DNA of 64,000 nucleotides from Desemzia sp045528445 (GCF_045528445.1 NZ_JBGQQU010000012.1:8647-72646), one strand, 5' to 3'. Positions 34,931 through 44,167 are shown, counted from the stretch's first letter. Notes: a model not told the origin generated them from the letters alone. A program made the numbers and translations.

Positions 34931-35197
34931 ATGGATACAGTAAAAAATAAACTAAATGTCCAGTATGCCTATGTCTTAATCAAAAGCGATGCTGAAATTG
35001 AATTAGTGATCGATCAGGAAGACTTCCTTTTAAACGCTGATGGAGAAGTAGATATTCCTTTAGAAAAAATTTTAAGAAAAAACGATTTATCATTAAACGA
35101 TTTATACCTTATGAACATTCAGAAATTATTGTTTGTTCGTAAAAGCGAAGGTCAGTCTTGCACCCTAAGACAGATATGCCTCAATGTAAACTTATGA
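34931..35197 (+). CDS. Hypothetical 88-aa protein
   Basis: Not recognised. Soluble, acidic N-terminal two thirds (ELVIDQEDFLLNADGEVDIPLEKIL), then a Cys-containing C-terminus (SCTLRQICLNVNL). The second ATG is used because AAAGGAG (34915-34921) is nine bases from it and only three from the first. It has its own terminator at 35261. A shared TATATGACA motif upstream links it tentatively to the Rgg locus. Confidence 0.55.
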   Translation: MDTVKNKLNVQYAYVLIKSDAEIELVIDQEDFLLNADGEVDIPLEKILRKNDLSLNDLYLMNIQKLLFVRKSEGQSCTLRQICLNVNL

Positions 35198-35260
35198 TAC
35201 TGTCACAATACTTAAACTATTTAGAAAGTAGAGTACTTCTTATGAATATACCCCCGGAAG

Positions 35261-35315
35261 CGAAAATACTTTAGAACGGTGCTGACATTGTTCAATAAGT
35301 ATTTTCGTTATTTTT
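35261..35315 (+). terminator. Terminator of the 88-aa protein gene
   Basis: CGAAAATACTT pairs exactly with AAGTATTTTCG over a 25-base loop, followed by TTATTTTTG. Confidence 0.75.
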
Positions 35316-35417
35316 GTTGTTCACTTTGCCATTTCTTTCGTTATTTTTAAAGCACCTTTAGTTTACTACGTATTCAAAGAAACAAAAAATAATATCCTGC
35401 TAAAATTTTTTATTTTC

Positions 35418-35468
35418 ATCTAGTTTCGGTAACTAGATAGTGACACATCTATAACTGTGTGTTAAAAT
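35418..35468 (+). promoter_or_regulatory. Promoter of the hemolysin III gene with an upstream dyad
   Basis: ATCTAGTT - TCGGT - AACTAGAT (35418-35438) is a perfect dyad ending just before GTGACA (35440-35445); after 17 bases comes TAAAAT (35463-35468). The leader to the start at 35569 is about 95 bases. Confidence 0.55.
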
Positions 35469-35568
35469 GAATTTGTTGAACGAGTACAACTATTTTACTA
35501 TAATTAAGTTCATAACTGGTTATCGTAGTCCTTGCACCGTTTTATTTTTCTTAAGGAGGTTATTTACT

Positions 35569-36216
35569 TTGGTCAAAACGCCCACATTTACAAAAAAATA
35601 CTTGATTCGCAATGAGGTTTTAAATGCGGTTACTCATGGAATCGGAGTCTTGTTGAGCATAGCTGGTCTGGTATTGTTACTTATGAAAGGTTCTCAAAGT
35701 GGTTCCACAATAGAACTTGCCTCTTACATTGTTTATGGATCAAGTCTCATTCTGTTGTATTTATGTTCTACCTTGTATCATAGTTTGAGTTTTACCCGTG
35801 TCAGAAGGTTATTCAAAATATTTGACCATAGTAGTATTTATGTGTTGATTGCAGGAACGTATACCCCTTATTACTTAGTAACCATCGGCGGAACTTTAGG
35901 ATGGACAATGTTTAGTATCGTTTGGATCATTGCTCTATCTGGTATTATTTTCAAAAGCGTGGCTGTGGAAAAATTCCCAAATGTTTCTACCCTAGTTTAT
36001 ATTGGAATGGGATTGCTCTGTGTCTTTACGTTTAAACCTTTATATGAAGGCCTGGGAACAAACGGTTTGTATTTATTGGTTGCTGGTGGAGCCGCTTATA
36101 TCATTGGAACGATTTTTTACAGTTTACGAAATGTTAAGTACATGCATGTAGTATGGCACCTGTTTGTTTTATTAGGAACCGGGTTAATGTTTCTCTCCAT
36201 TCTATTTTATGTTTAA
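35569..36216 (+). CDS. Hemolysin III family protein (PAQR-like, YqfA type)
   Basis: 215-aa membrane protein with seven hydrophobic segments. Conserved metal-site residues are visible: NAVTHGIGVLLS near residue 20, LYHS with FKIFDHSSIYVLIAGTYTP in the middle and the late VWHLFVLLG His. Start is the TTG at 35569 because AAGGAGG sits nine bases upstream; the longer frame is poor. The haemolytic activity implied by the family name is not established for such proteins. Confidence 0.88.
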   Translation: MVKTPTFTKKYLIRNEVLNAVTHGIGVLLSIAGLVLLLMKGSQSGSTIELASYIVYGSSLILLYLCSTLYHSLSFTRVRRLFKIFDHSSIYVLIAGTYTPYYLVTIGGTLGWTMFSIVWIIALSGIIFKSVAVEKFPNVSTLVYIGMGLLCVFTFKPLYEGLGTNGLYLLVAGGAAYIIGTIFYSLRNVKYMHVVWHLFVLLGTGLMFLSILFYV

Positions 36217-36233
36217 ACTGATACAATTTCTCT

Positions 36234-36275
36234 CTTTAACTCAGCAGCTTTATCTTCTGAGTTAAAGAGTTTTTT
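36234..36275 (+). terminator. Terminator of the hemolysin III gene
   Basis: CTTTAACTCAG pairs exactly with CTGAGTTAAAG, then AGTTTTTT. Confidence 0.9.
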
Positions 36276-36483
36276 AACATCTAGTTGTTTATCTTATCGG
36301 CTTTTTTTAAAAAAATTTAATATTTCAAATTGACGTTACAAAAGTTTCACATATGACTGGTATACTGTCTATCATTGAGTCTGTATTTAGAACTTTATTC
36401 TTTTTGTTAAATTTACTTTTATACTTTTCATGGTAAGATAAACATATAATAAGACAGAATGATTGGAATGAAAGGAGAATATT

Positions 36484-37185
36484 ATGCCATTTTACTTTTT
36501 TTGGGACCCAACGATGATTTTTATTCTCATCGGATTGGTGATTTCCGGTATTGCAAGCAGTTATGTGCGCAACACGTACAATAAATATTCAGATATAGGA
36601 AATTCCAGAGGACTTACTGCATGGGAAGTTTCTCGAAATATTTTAGATAATGCAGGTTTACAAGACGTGGCCTTAGATCGTGTTCAAGGCGACTTGACCG
36701 ACCATTACGATTCTCAAAACAATATTTTGCGTTTATCAGATGCTACTTACAACTCAACTTCTGTAGCAGCGATCGGTGTAGCCGCTCATGAGACTGGTCA
36801 TGCTATTCAAGACCAGGTAAGTTATTTTCCTCTTAAATTAAGAAGTACTTTGGTTCCTGTAGCCAACTTTGGTCAAGGAATCTCATTCCCATTGATTCTA
36901 GCAGGACTTATCTTCGGCGGAAATCAATCACTGATCAATATTGGGATCCTATTTTTCTCTTTAACTTTGGTATTCCAATTGGTTACTCTACCTGTTGAAT
37001 TTGATGCATCGAATCGCGCTATCGCCATATTAGACAGCCAACAAATTTTAACTCCTGAGGAATTAGACCAAGCCAGACATGTTCTACGTGCCGCAGCCTT
37101 AACATATGTTGCTGCTGCAGTCGCCTCTTTCTTGCAAGTTCTAAGACTCGTTCTCCTATTCGGAGGCGGCAGACGAAATGACTAG
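36484..37185 (+). CDS. yugP: Zinc metallopeptidase YugP
   Basis: 233-aa membrane-bound neutral zinc metallopeptidase (PF04298 type). The zinc motif HETGH is in IGVAAHETGHAIQDQ near residue 101; hydrophobic segments lie at the N-terminus (8-25), around 125-165 and near the C-terminus. AAAGGAG precedes the ATG. Substrate unknown. It is monocistronic, ending at the terminator 37217-37258. Confidence 0.9.
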   Translation: MPFYFFWDPTMIFILIGLVISGIASSYVRNTYNKYSDIGNSRGLTAWEVSRNILDNAGLQDVALDRVQGDLTDHYDSQNNILRLSDATYNSTSVAAIGVAAHETGHAIQDQVSYFPLKLRSTLVPVANFGQGISFPLILAGLIFGGNQSLINIGILFFSLTLVFQLVTLPVEFDASNRAIAILDSQQILTPEELDQARHVLRAAALTYVAAAVASFLQVLRLVLLFGGGRRND

Positions 37186-37216
37186 AGAGAAGAGCGGAAC
37201 AAAGCTTCTAGGAAGC

Positions 37217-37258
37217 AAAAAGCGCGAGACCACTTTGTAAGTGGTTTCTCGCTTTTTT
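37217..37258 (+). terminator. Terminator of yugP
   Basis: AAAAAGCGCGAGACCACTT pairs with AAGTGGTTTCTCGCTTTTT with one mismatch over a 3-base loop. A GGAACAAAGC repeat relative (37187-37202) lies between the stop codon and this stem. Confidence 0.88.
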
Positions 37259-37265
37259 ATATCGT

Positions 37266-37530
37266 TTAAATCCAGTTAACATCCACATCGTCGATATTAA
37301 CCAAAGGAAAAATATTTCTGTTCGTTATGAGTCTATTTTAAAAGTGTGCCTTTCCTGACAATGATGAGGTTCTATAGTTATACCAATCAAGAATTCATCC
37401 TAATTATAGATCAACTGCATTTCACCAAGTGATGCTTGTCTGGTGCATATCTCACTTAAAAAATACCAGTACTCTGAGGCATTCTCATCACAAACAAAAA
37501 GTTCACTTTCTATTAATTGAACACAGTTGA
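37266..37530 (-). pseudogene. Possible decayed gene fragment
   Basis: On the minus strand one frame reads QLIESELFVCDENASEYWYF, continues about 20 codons to a stop at 37400-37402, resumes in the same frame as DEFLIGITIEPHHC and stops at 37325. A second frame then gives NRNIFPLVNIDDVDVNWI and stops at 37266. One in-frame stop and one frameshift would restore a protein of about 85 residues. The composition looks coding, but I recognise no family and see no start codon, so this is tentative. Nothing else is visible in the 400-base gap. Confidence 0.35.
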
Positions 37531-37588
37531 TTGTTTAATCTAAGTTGTAGAATTGGTTGTCTTTCTCTCTCCTATTTGAGCAAATGGA

Positions 37589-39196
37589 TCATTGGTTTTG
37601 AATATCTCGTTTGTTATATCCTATAAGTCCAATTAGAGTTAATACAACTGCAATACCACTTAAACTACTTAAAGCTTTCCAATCCATCTCTTCAATTGGA
37701 ATTTGAGGAACATGAGTAAAAGCTGAAAAATTAATCACCCAATCTGGAAAATCAACTAAATCGCCTATATAAATCACAATGAACGAAAATACAATATAGA
37801 ACCAAGCCAAACTGCCCCCTTTTGGGAAAATACCGACCAACAGTGTAGTCAGTCCTATGACAAGCCAAATTGCTGGTACATAGACAAGTGTGGTTTTCAT
37901 AATCATACTCAATTCAAGACCTTCTTCTAAAACTTGATTCGCCGTTAAATATAACCCTAGCCCTGTCATAACTTGCATCACAATTACAGAGACCAATGAA
38001 ATCATATAGTAGCTAGATAAGATTGTATTCCGCGATACTGCACGGCTGTAATAATTTTCTACACGGCCCTGTTTTTCTTCTTTTTTTAGTTTCAAAATAA
38101 TTGACATAACTGGTACTGCGGTAAAGACAGACATAATGCTTATCAGTAACGCTATAAACTGTTCTGTCAAAGAAATCCCCGATTCTTCAGAAAAATAAGC
38201 TTGAATAATATCCATATCTGAAAAATAGACTTCTAACTCTCCTAATATGGCACCGAAAGCTGCACTTAACAAAAACAAGACTACCGTCCAAGCAATTAAA
38301 TTCGTTTTTTCCAAATGCCATGTTAAACCAATAGGTGTTTTTAAAAATCTAGATGCATGTACTTTACCTTTGCGATCAGGAAGCAATCCTGTATTGATAT
38401 CTCTTTTTAGATTCAAGTAGAGAGCTGCTATTAGCAGTACTATTGTGCTAGACAACAAAGCTCCTATTGGCCACCAGTCGTTATTCACGAAAACTTCTGT
38501 ACGAACAACCCAACCTAGCGGAGAAAGCAAAGCTAACCCTTCACTATTTACATCTCCAATTGCGCGAATAACGTACGCTGCAATTAAAACGCCTAATGAC
38601 AAAGCGGTTGCTCCTTTAGAAGTTTCTGCTAATTGGGCACATAATGCTGTCAAAGCAGCAAAGAATAGACCAGTTACTCCTAATAAAGTACCATAGAGAA
38701 AAGAAGCTTCCCAGATCATTCCTGATGCAGAAACAAAGCCTAACCCAACAGCCGTTAAAAGAAAGAGAATCCCATCCACAATAGCAATCATTATTCCAGA
38801 AGCAGTTAAGTATGCTAAACGGCCAACTGGCAAAGCTCGAACCATTTCTAAGCGTCCTTCTTCTTCGTCATCTCGTGTACTAGAACTGACCAATAAAATA
38901 TTCATGACACCGACAGCAATAACTGTAAATAATAACATCTCATTTGCAAAAACTGCCCCAATATTGTAATCCTCTATAGCATAATTAGGACCTAACATTG
39001 CATTCATTGCTGGATTCTCCATGGTTAAAGCAAATCCCATAATGTCTTCTTGAGTTACATAAACTGTAGGATACACATTCGCTACAGTTAATGTAATCCC
39101 TACCAACCCTATTAACCAAAGAAAAATTTTGAATTGATTCTGGTGCAGCAGCAATTTTGTTATCTTTCGGGTTTCTTTAAACAACTGCTTTCCCAT
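37589..39196 (-). CDS. ABC exporter permease (polyketide/drug exporter type)
   Basis: 535-aa membrane protein with about 12 hydrophobic segments in two similar halves, each opening with a cytosolic segment and a large loop; the pattern matches the COG3559-type exporters such as TnrB. SSSTRDDEEEGRLEMVRALPVGR and KKEEKQGRVENYYSRAVSRN mark the equivalent cytosolic loops of the two halves. Its start overlaps the ATPase stop by one base, so they form one unit. The exported compound is unknown. No regulator gene is adjacent. Confidence 0.82.
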   Translation of the reverse strand: MGKQLFKETRKITKLLLHQNQFKIFLWLIGLVGITLTVANVYPTVYVTQEDIMGFALTMENPAMNAMLGPNYAIEDYNIGAVFANEMLLFTVIAVGVMNILLVSSSTRDDEEEGRLEMVRALPVGRLAYLTASGIMIAIVDGILFLLTAVGLGFVSASGMIWEASFLYGTLLGVTGLFFAALTALCAQLAETSKGATALSLGVLIAAYVIRAIGDVNSEGLALLSPLGWVVRTEVFVNNDWWPIGALLSSTIVLLIAALYLNLKRDINTGLLPDRKGKVHASRFLKTPIGLTWHLEKTNLIAWTVVLFLLSAAFGAILGELEVYFSDMDIIQAYFSEESGISLTEQFIALLISIMSVFTAVPVMSIILKLKKEEKQGRVENYYSRAVSRNTILSSYYMISLVSVIVMQVMTGLGLYLTANQVLEEGLELSMIMKTTLVYVPAIWLVIGLTTLLVGIFPKGGSLAWFYIVFSFIVIYIGDLVDFPDWVINFSAFTHVPQIPIEEMDWKALSSLSGIAVVLTLIGLIGYNKRDIQNQ

Positions 39197-40116
39197 TAAT
39201 GAACACCTCCACCTTTAAGTTCTTGTGCGGAAGATTCCCCTTCGTAATGACGCATAAACAAATCTTCTAGTGTTGGTGCCGTACTTACTAACTTTAAGAC
39301 ACCAAAATTACTGATGTACTCTATTGTCTCTGCCATTTGTTCTGTATCTACTTGGAAATGCCAACCCGTTTCATTTTGATACACATCATGGATGCCTTTC
39401 AGTTCAGTTAACCCTGTCAATTCTTTTGCTGTTTCAACTGTAAATTTCGTACGTGTAAGATGGCGTAATTCGGTTAAAGTGCCTTTTTCTATCATTTCAC
39501 CTTCCCGAATAATAGCGACACGATCGCATAATGTTTCTACTTCAGATAAGATATGACTTGATAATAAGACACTTTTTCCTTGCTCCTTAGCTTCTAAAAC
39601 GTATTCTTGAAAGATGCGTTCCATTAATGGATCTAGTCCAGAAGTTGGTTCATCTAAAATATATAAATCTGCATCTGATGCAAAAGCAGAAATCAAAGCA
39701 ATTTTTTGGCGATTTCCTTTTGAATAGGTGCGGCATTTTTTAGAGGGGTCTAGGTCAAAGCGTTGGATTAATTCATCTCGTTTAGTTGGATTAATTTCAC
39801 TCCCACGCATCTTCAAGAACAAATCAATCACTTGTCCTCCAGTCAAATTGGGCCACAAATTGGCATCTCCTGGAACATAGGCAATCCGTTTATGTATCTC
39901 GACTGAATCGCGCCAAGCATCTTTTCCAAAGATGGTTACTTGTCCTTCAGTAGGCTTCAATAGTCCTAATAACACACGGATGGTCGTAGATTTCCCAGCC
40001 CCGTTTGGTCCAATAAAGCCGTAAATTTCGCCTTCGTTCATGATCAAGTCAATATTATTCAACGCTTTAAATTTCCCAAACTTTTTGGTTAGTCCTTTAA
40101 TTTCTACAATACTCAT
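39196..40116 (-). CDS. ABC exporter ATP-binding protein
   Basis: 306-aa ATPase with an ABC domain in residues 1-220: Walker A GPNGAGKST (about 36), Q-loop and signature YSKGNRQKIALISAFA, Walker B LYILDEPTSGLDP, H-loop LSSHILSEV. A C-terminal domain of about 85 residues follows, as is usual for drug exporter ATPases. Partner of the permease at 37589; AGGGAGGAAAG lies before the start. Confidence 0.9.
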   Translation of the reverse strand: MSIVEIKGLTKKFGKFKALNNIDLIMNEGEIYGFIGPNGAGKSTTIRVLLGLLKPTEGQVTIFGKDAWRDSVEIHKRIAYVPGDANLWPNLTGGQVIDLFLKMRGSEINPTKRDELIQRFDLDPSKKCRTYSKGNRQKIALISAFASDADLYILDEPTSGLDPLMERIFQEYVLEAKEQGKSVLLSSHILSEVETLCDRVAIIREGEMIEKGTLTELRHLTRTKFTVETAKELTGLTELKGIHDVYQNETGWHFQVDTEQMAETIEYISNFGVLKLVSTAPTLEDLFMRHYEGESSAQELKGGGVH

Positions 40117-40371
40117 TTCAACTTTCCTCCCTTAATTTGTCCAACAAGTATCTTATATTTTGAAAAAGTTCTAAAAAGACTCCAAGTTGTTTGACATTAA
40201 TTTATCATTTTACTGTCGCTTTAGCCAATAGGATAATTTAACTACTCATTAGATTTCCTCTTGAAATATAGAACTAGAAGAAGGATAATAATGATAATAC
40301 ACTAAGATAATCATTAGAATATATTGAGATTTTAATTCAATACTTCTTTTATTACATATAGGAGGATAAAG

Positions 40372-42357
40372 ATGAAAAAAATCACTACAGAAAGTTTATT
40401 TGAGTTGAAAAATATCTCTCAACCTGTCGTTTGGAAGGATACTATTTTTTATTTGGAGACACAAATCGATAAAAAAGAAAATCTATACCGTACTGGGATC
40501 AAAAGTTTAAATCATTTAACGAAACAACGACTAAACTGGGGAGATACTGGTTCAGTGAATGCGGCTATCAAAATTTCTCCGAATAACAAATGGTTGTCTT
40601 ACTTATCTAACGGAACCACAGATAAAAAGATGCAACTTATGGTCATGCCTTTAGATGGCGGAAGCTCTATTCAATTGACGGAAGAAAAAGAAGGGGTTTC
40701 AACGTATTATTGGTCTAGTACTGGTTCAAGTATCTATTATCAAACTTCTGCTGAACTAGAATTAGAAGAAGAATTGAGCGGAGATAAAAAAGACAGCAAA
40801 AAAGAAGAATCGGATAAATTACCACAGGCTACTATCATCACTAACTTGACTTATAAACTAGATGGTGCTGGATTGTTGCCTGAAAATCAGCAATATCGTG
40901 TCAAAAAGGTCGATATAGCTACTAAAAACAGCCATACTATTCTGACAAGAAAAGAAAGTTTCGCTTTGAATTATGTCGCTAAAGATGAAAGTTATCTGAT
41001 TTATGCCGATGAATTAAATCCAGATGATGAATGGGATTATGGAGCAACCGTCTACTGGTACGATATAGCTACAAAAGAAAGTCATTCATTGACTACATCC
41101 ATTCCTCAAGGCAGTTTTGGTTTCGGAGCGATGTCACCAAAAGAGGATTATCTGCTATTAGTCGGAAATGATTTTGAATATGCTTTTGTCACACAGAATA
41201 AATTATATGGATACGATCTTATTTCACATCAATTGACGTGTCTGACAGCCAAACAAGATATTGAGATTGGCGATGTACTAGTTGGTGATTTTCAACAACA
41301 AGCTGCTGGTATCGATCCTATTTGGCTGAACGAGGAAGAATACCTGTTTTCAACTACTGAACACGGTAAAATCAAGCTGTACAAAGGAAACCGGTCAGCA
41401 GAAACTTCGACTCTTTTTGACGAGCCGATGCATTTAACGGATGGAAGTTTGATTCCAAATAGCAAAACAATAGTAGTAACCTATTCTACCACCACTAAAC
41501 CAAGCGGATTAGGATTCATTGATCTAGAAACAGGCAATCTCGAAGCTGTATACACTCCAAATGAATCCTTTGAAAAAGAACACACCATTGTGGAGCCTGA
41601 AATGTTTTGGTACAAAGGTGCTGATGATTGGGATATTCAAGGTTGGTACTTAGCTCCTTTAGAAAAAGCAGCTTCTCATCCAGCTGTTTTATACATTCAC
41701 GGTGGACCTCAAGTGAGTTATGGTGAAACATTCTTCCATGAAATGCAAACACTGGCTGCTAAAGGATATGGAGTCATTATGTTAAATCCTCGTGGCGGAA
41801 ATGGCTATGGACAGCAATTTGTTGCTTCTATTTTAGGCGATTATGGGAATAAAGATTTTGAAGACTTGATGCTGGGAACAGACGCTGTGCTGGATGCCCA
41901 TCCCGAGATCAATCAAGAGGAAGTCTATGTAGCTGGAGGAAGTTACGGTGGTTTCATGACCAGCTGGATCGTTGGGCATACCGACCGTTTCAAAGCAGCC
42001 GTGACCCAACGCTCCATCTCTAACTGGATCAGTTTCTATGGAACAAGCGACATTGGGCCCTTCTTTGTCAAATTCCAATTGCAGCATGAATTAGATGATG
42101 TGGAAAAATTATGGGAAATGTCTCCTCTAGCTCATGCACATAAAGCTAAAACACCTATTTTAGTGATGCACAGTGACGAAGATCTGCGTTGTCCAAAAGA
42201 ACAAGGCGAACAATTCTATGTCGCCATGAAACGTCAAGACATCGATACTCAATTCATGACCTTCCCTAAATCCAGCCATGGGTTGTCACGCAATGGACTA
42301 CCAAATTTAAGAATCCAACGATTGAAAGCTGTTCTAAACTGGTTCGAAACACACTAA
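40372..42357 (+). CDS. S9-family serine peptidase (prolyl oligopeptidase / acylaminoacyl peptidase type)
   Basis: 661-aa cytosolic peptidase. The N-terminal 400 residues form a WD-like propeller. The C-terminal alpha/beta hydrolase domain holds the nucleophile Ser in VAGGSYGGFMTSW near residue 523, the acid near HSDEDLRCPKEQG and the His in SSHGLSRNG. An acidic Lys/Asp insertion is found around 135-150. It resembles B. subtilis YuxL; substrate specificity is not determined. GGAGG precedes the ATG. Confidence 0.92.
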   Translation: MKKITTESLFELKNISQPVVWKDTIFYLETQIDKKENLYRTGIKSLNHLTKQRLNWGDTGSVNAAIKISPNNKWLSYLSNGTTDKKMQLMVMPLDGGSSIQLTEEKEGVSTYYWSSTGSSIYYQTSAELELEEELSGDKKDSKKEESDKLPQATIITNLTYKLDGAGLLPENQQYRVKKVDIATKNSHTILTRKESFALNYVAKDESYLIYADELNPDDEWDYGATVYWYDIATKESHSLTTSIPQGSFGFGAMSPKEDYLLLVGNDFEYAFVTQNKLYGYDLISHQLTCLTAKQDIEIGDVLVGDFQQQAAGIDPIWLNEEEYLFSTTEHGKIKLYKGNRSAETSTLFDEPMHLTDGSLIPNSKTIVVTYSTTTKPSGLGFIDLETGNLEAVYTPNESFEKEHTIVEPEMFWYKGADDWDIQGWYLAPLEKAASHPAVLYIHGGPQVSYGETFFHEMQTLAAKGYGVIMLNPRGGNGYGQQFVASILGDYGNKDFEDLMLGTDAVLDAHPEINQEEVYVAGGSYGGFMTSWIVGHTDRFKAAVTQRSISNWISFYGTSDIGPFFVKFQLQHELDDVEKLWEMSPLAHAHKAKTPILVMHSDEDLRCPKEQGEQFYVAMKRQDIDTQFMTFPKSSHGLSRNGLPNLRIQRLKAVLNWFETH

Positions 42358-42360
42358 GAA

Positions 42361-42511
42361 TAAGAGAGTGGAACAAGGCGTTTAGCTCTCCGGACAAAAT
42401 AGAAACGACGAAAGTTAGGTGTTCTTTACCTAACTTTCGTCGTTTCTATTTTGGTAGTGAGAGTTGCCTTGTGCAACTCGTCTAAGAGAGTGGAACAAGA
42501 CGTTTTAGCTC
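42361..42511 (+). repeat. 59-bp perfect palindrome flanked by direct repeats
   Basis: A 26-bp perfect stem (42395-42420 with 42428-42453, 7-base loop) lies inside a longer imperfect one that adds CTCTC/GAGAG and ACAAGGC/GCCTTGT. Direct copies of TAAGAGAGTGGAACAAGG flank it at 42361 and 42483 (TAAGAGAGTGGAACAAGA). The stem would end transcription after the S9 peptidase, but the flanking repeats, shared with 1653-1676, suggest a small mobile or inserted repeat. Confidence 0.75.
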
Positions 42512-42603
42512 AAATTTTATTTTCAATAAAAAAGCAGAAGTATATCCTTTTTTACTCAAAGAAGTATATACTTAACTTATTCTTTCTCGAGGAGGTTAGT
42601 CAT

Positions 42604-43431
42604 GTGAATATCAAAGAAACTGTAACACTAGCAAATGGAGTAGAAATGCCCAGATTAGGTTTAGGAGTGTGGCAAGTTGAAGATGGACAAGAAGTTGTTC
42701 ATTCTGTAAAAACGGCTTTAGACAAAGGTTACATCATGATTGATACAGCTGCTGGATATGGTAATGAAGCAGGTGTAGGCCAAGCCATCAAGGAAGCTGA
42801 CGTAAAACGAGAGGACATTTTCGTTACTACTAAAGTAGCCAATTCAGATCAAGGATATGAAAGTACATTAGAAGCTTTTGAAACTAGTTTGAATAAATTA
42901 GGTTTGGATTACATTGATTTGTATTTGATCCATTGGCCGGTAGCTGATTCATTTAATGATACTTGGAAAGCTATGGAAGAATTATATGAAAGCAAAAAGA
43001 TTCGCGCCATTGGTGTATGTAACTTCCACAAGCACCATTTTGAAAAATTAATGCGTACCGCTCACATCAAGCCTATGGTAAACCAAATTGAATTGCATCC
43101 GCTATTAAACCAAGAATCTTTGCGCACATATTGCGTCGAAAATGATATTGTAGTTGAAGCTTATTCTCCACTAGGCAGCGGTAAAATCTTAGACAACCAG
43201 GACCTCAAAGAAATTGCAGATAAATACAACAAAACAGTAGCCCAAATCATTTTACGTTGGGATATGCAAATCGGCGTGGTAACGATACCTAAGTCCGTTC
43301 ATCAAGAACGCATCCAACAAAATGCAGCTATTTTTGATTTCGAACTAACTGAAGAAGATATGCATAAAATCAATGCCTTAAACAAAAACGAGCGTACAGG
43401 ATGGAATCCCGAACGTTTTGACAATAAATAA
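42604..43431 (+). CDS. Aldo/keto reductase
   Basis: 275-aa NADPH-dependent AKR of the 2,5-diketo-D-gluconate reductase/glyoxal reductase (YvgN) group. The catalytic tetrad is visible: Asp and Tyr in IDTAAGYGNE, Lys in VTTKVANSD, His in LIHWPVAD. The NADP-binding stretch IPKSVHQERIQQN is near residue 228. Start is a GTG (42604) behind GAGGAGG; the overlapping ATG runs straight into a stop. The physiological substrate is unknown. Confidence 0.92.
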   Translation: MNIKETVTLANGVEMPRLGLGVWQVEDGQEVVHSVKTALDKGYIMIDTAAGYGNEAGVGQAIKEADVKREDIFVTTKVANSDQGYESTLEAFETSLNKLGLDYIDLYLIHWPVADSFNDTWKAMEELYESKKIRAIGVCNFHKHHFEKLMRTAHIKPMVNQIELHPLLNQESLRTYCVENDIVVEAYSPLGSGKILDNQDLKEIADKYNKTVAQIILRWDMQIGVVTIPKSVHQERIQQNAAIFDFELTEEDMHKINALNKNERTGWNPERFDNK

Positions 43432-43451
43432 CAGGCAACGGTTCTATAGTA

Positions 43452-43489
43452 AAAAAGCAGAAGACAGTTAAACTTGTCTTCTGCTTTTT
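43452..43489 (+). terminator. Terminator of the aldo/keto reductase gene
   Basis: AAAAAGCAGAAGACA pairs exactly with TGTCTTCTGCTTTTT. Confidence 0.92.
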
Positions 43490-43555
43490 GCCATAGATTT
43501 GTTCATCAGATTTATTAAAAAATGAGAGTCACTTTTTTTAACCAGTGAGGTCCTT

Positions 43556-44095
43556 TTATTTTCTTGTTAAATTTAATTCAACAAATTGACCCAGCTGGCG
43601 TGTTCCTTTTAACGTCCACTCTGAATGATAATTCCCATTTTTAAATAAAGGTATTCCCTCACCTAACAGTACAGGTGCGATCGTAATAATTAATTCATCC
43701 ACTAAATCCGCTTCTAAAAAATCACGGATGACTACTCCGCCTCCCATTAACCAAATGTTTTTTCCTTTTTGGTTCTTCATGACTTCAATTAGGCGCTTTG
43801 GTTCTTCTTTTGTATAATGAACATTTTCAAACGACTCGTTGGCTGTGTAAGAATACACATACGTCATTTTATCTTTATATGGATTCTCGCCTTTCGTTTC
43901 TTTCATTACCCAGTCAAACGTTCTTCTGCCCATAATAACGGTGTCTACTGTCTGGTCAAACTCTGCTATTCCTTTGTTTGCTTCCTCTTGCCCTTCTATC
44001 TTAAAAAGCCAATCCAGGCTTTCTTCTTCAGTAGCGATATATCCGTCCAAACTGCAAGCAATATTCAATACTACTTTACGTTCTGATTGATTCAT
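43556..44095 (-). CDS. RibD C-terminal / dihydrofolate reductase-like protein
   Basis: 179-aa protein of the RibD-C fold (YyaP/YwjB-like). Opening LNIACSLDGYIA, TVDTVIMGRRTFDWV and the NADP-loop IWLMGGGVVIRDFLEADLVDELIITIAPVL are typical. Not a true folate enzyme as far as the sequence shows; function unknown. Confidence 0.88.
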   Translation of the reverse strand: MNQSERKVVLNIACSLDGYIATEEESLDWLFKIEGQEEANKGIAEFDQTVDTVIMGRRTFDWVMKETKGENPYKDKMTYVYSYTANESFENVHYTKEEPKRLIEVMKNQKGKNIWLMGGGVVIRDFLEADLVDELIITIAPVLLGEGIPLFKNGNYHSEWTLKGTRQLGQFVELNLTRK

Positions 44096-44116
44096 TCTAC
44101 TACATCCTTTCCTATA

Positions 44117-44162
44117 ACAGAAAGAGCAGAAACCCCATTACGCGGATTTCTGCTCTTTCTGT
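44117..44162 (-). terminator. Terminator of cdaA-cdaR-glmM
   Basis: ACAGAAAGAGCAGAAA pairs exactly with TTTCTGCTCTTTCTGT over 14 bases, five bases past the glmM stop. Confidence 0.8.
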
Positions 44163-44167
44163 TTAGC

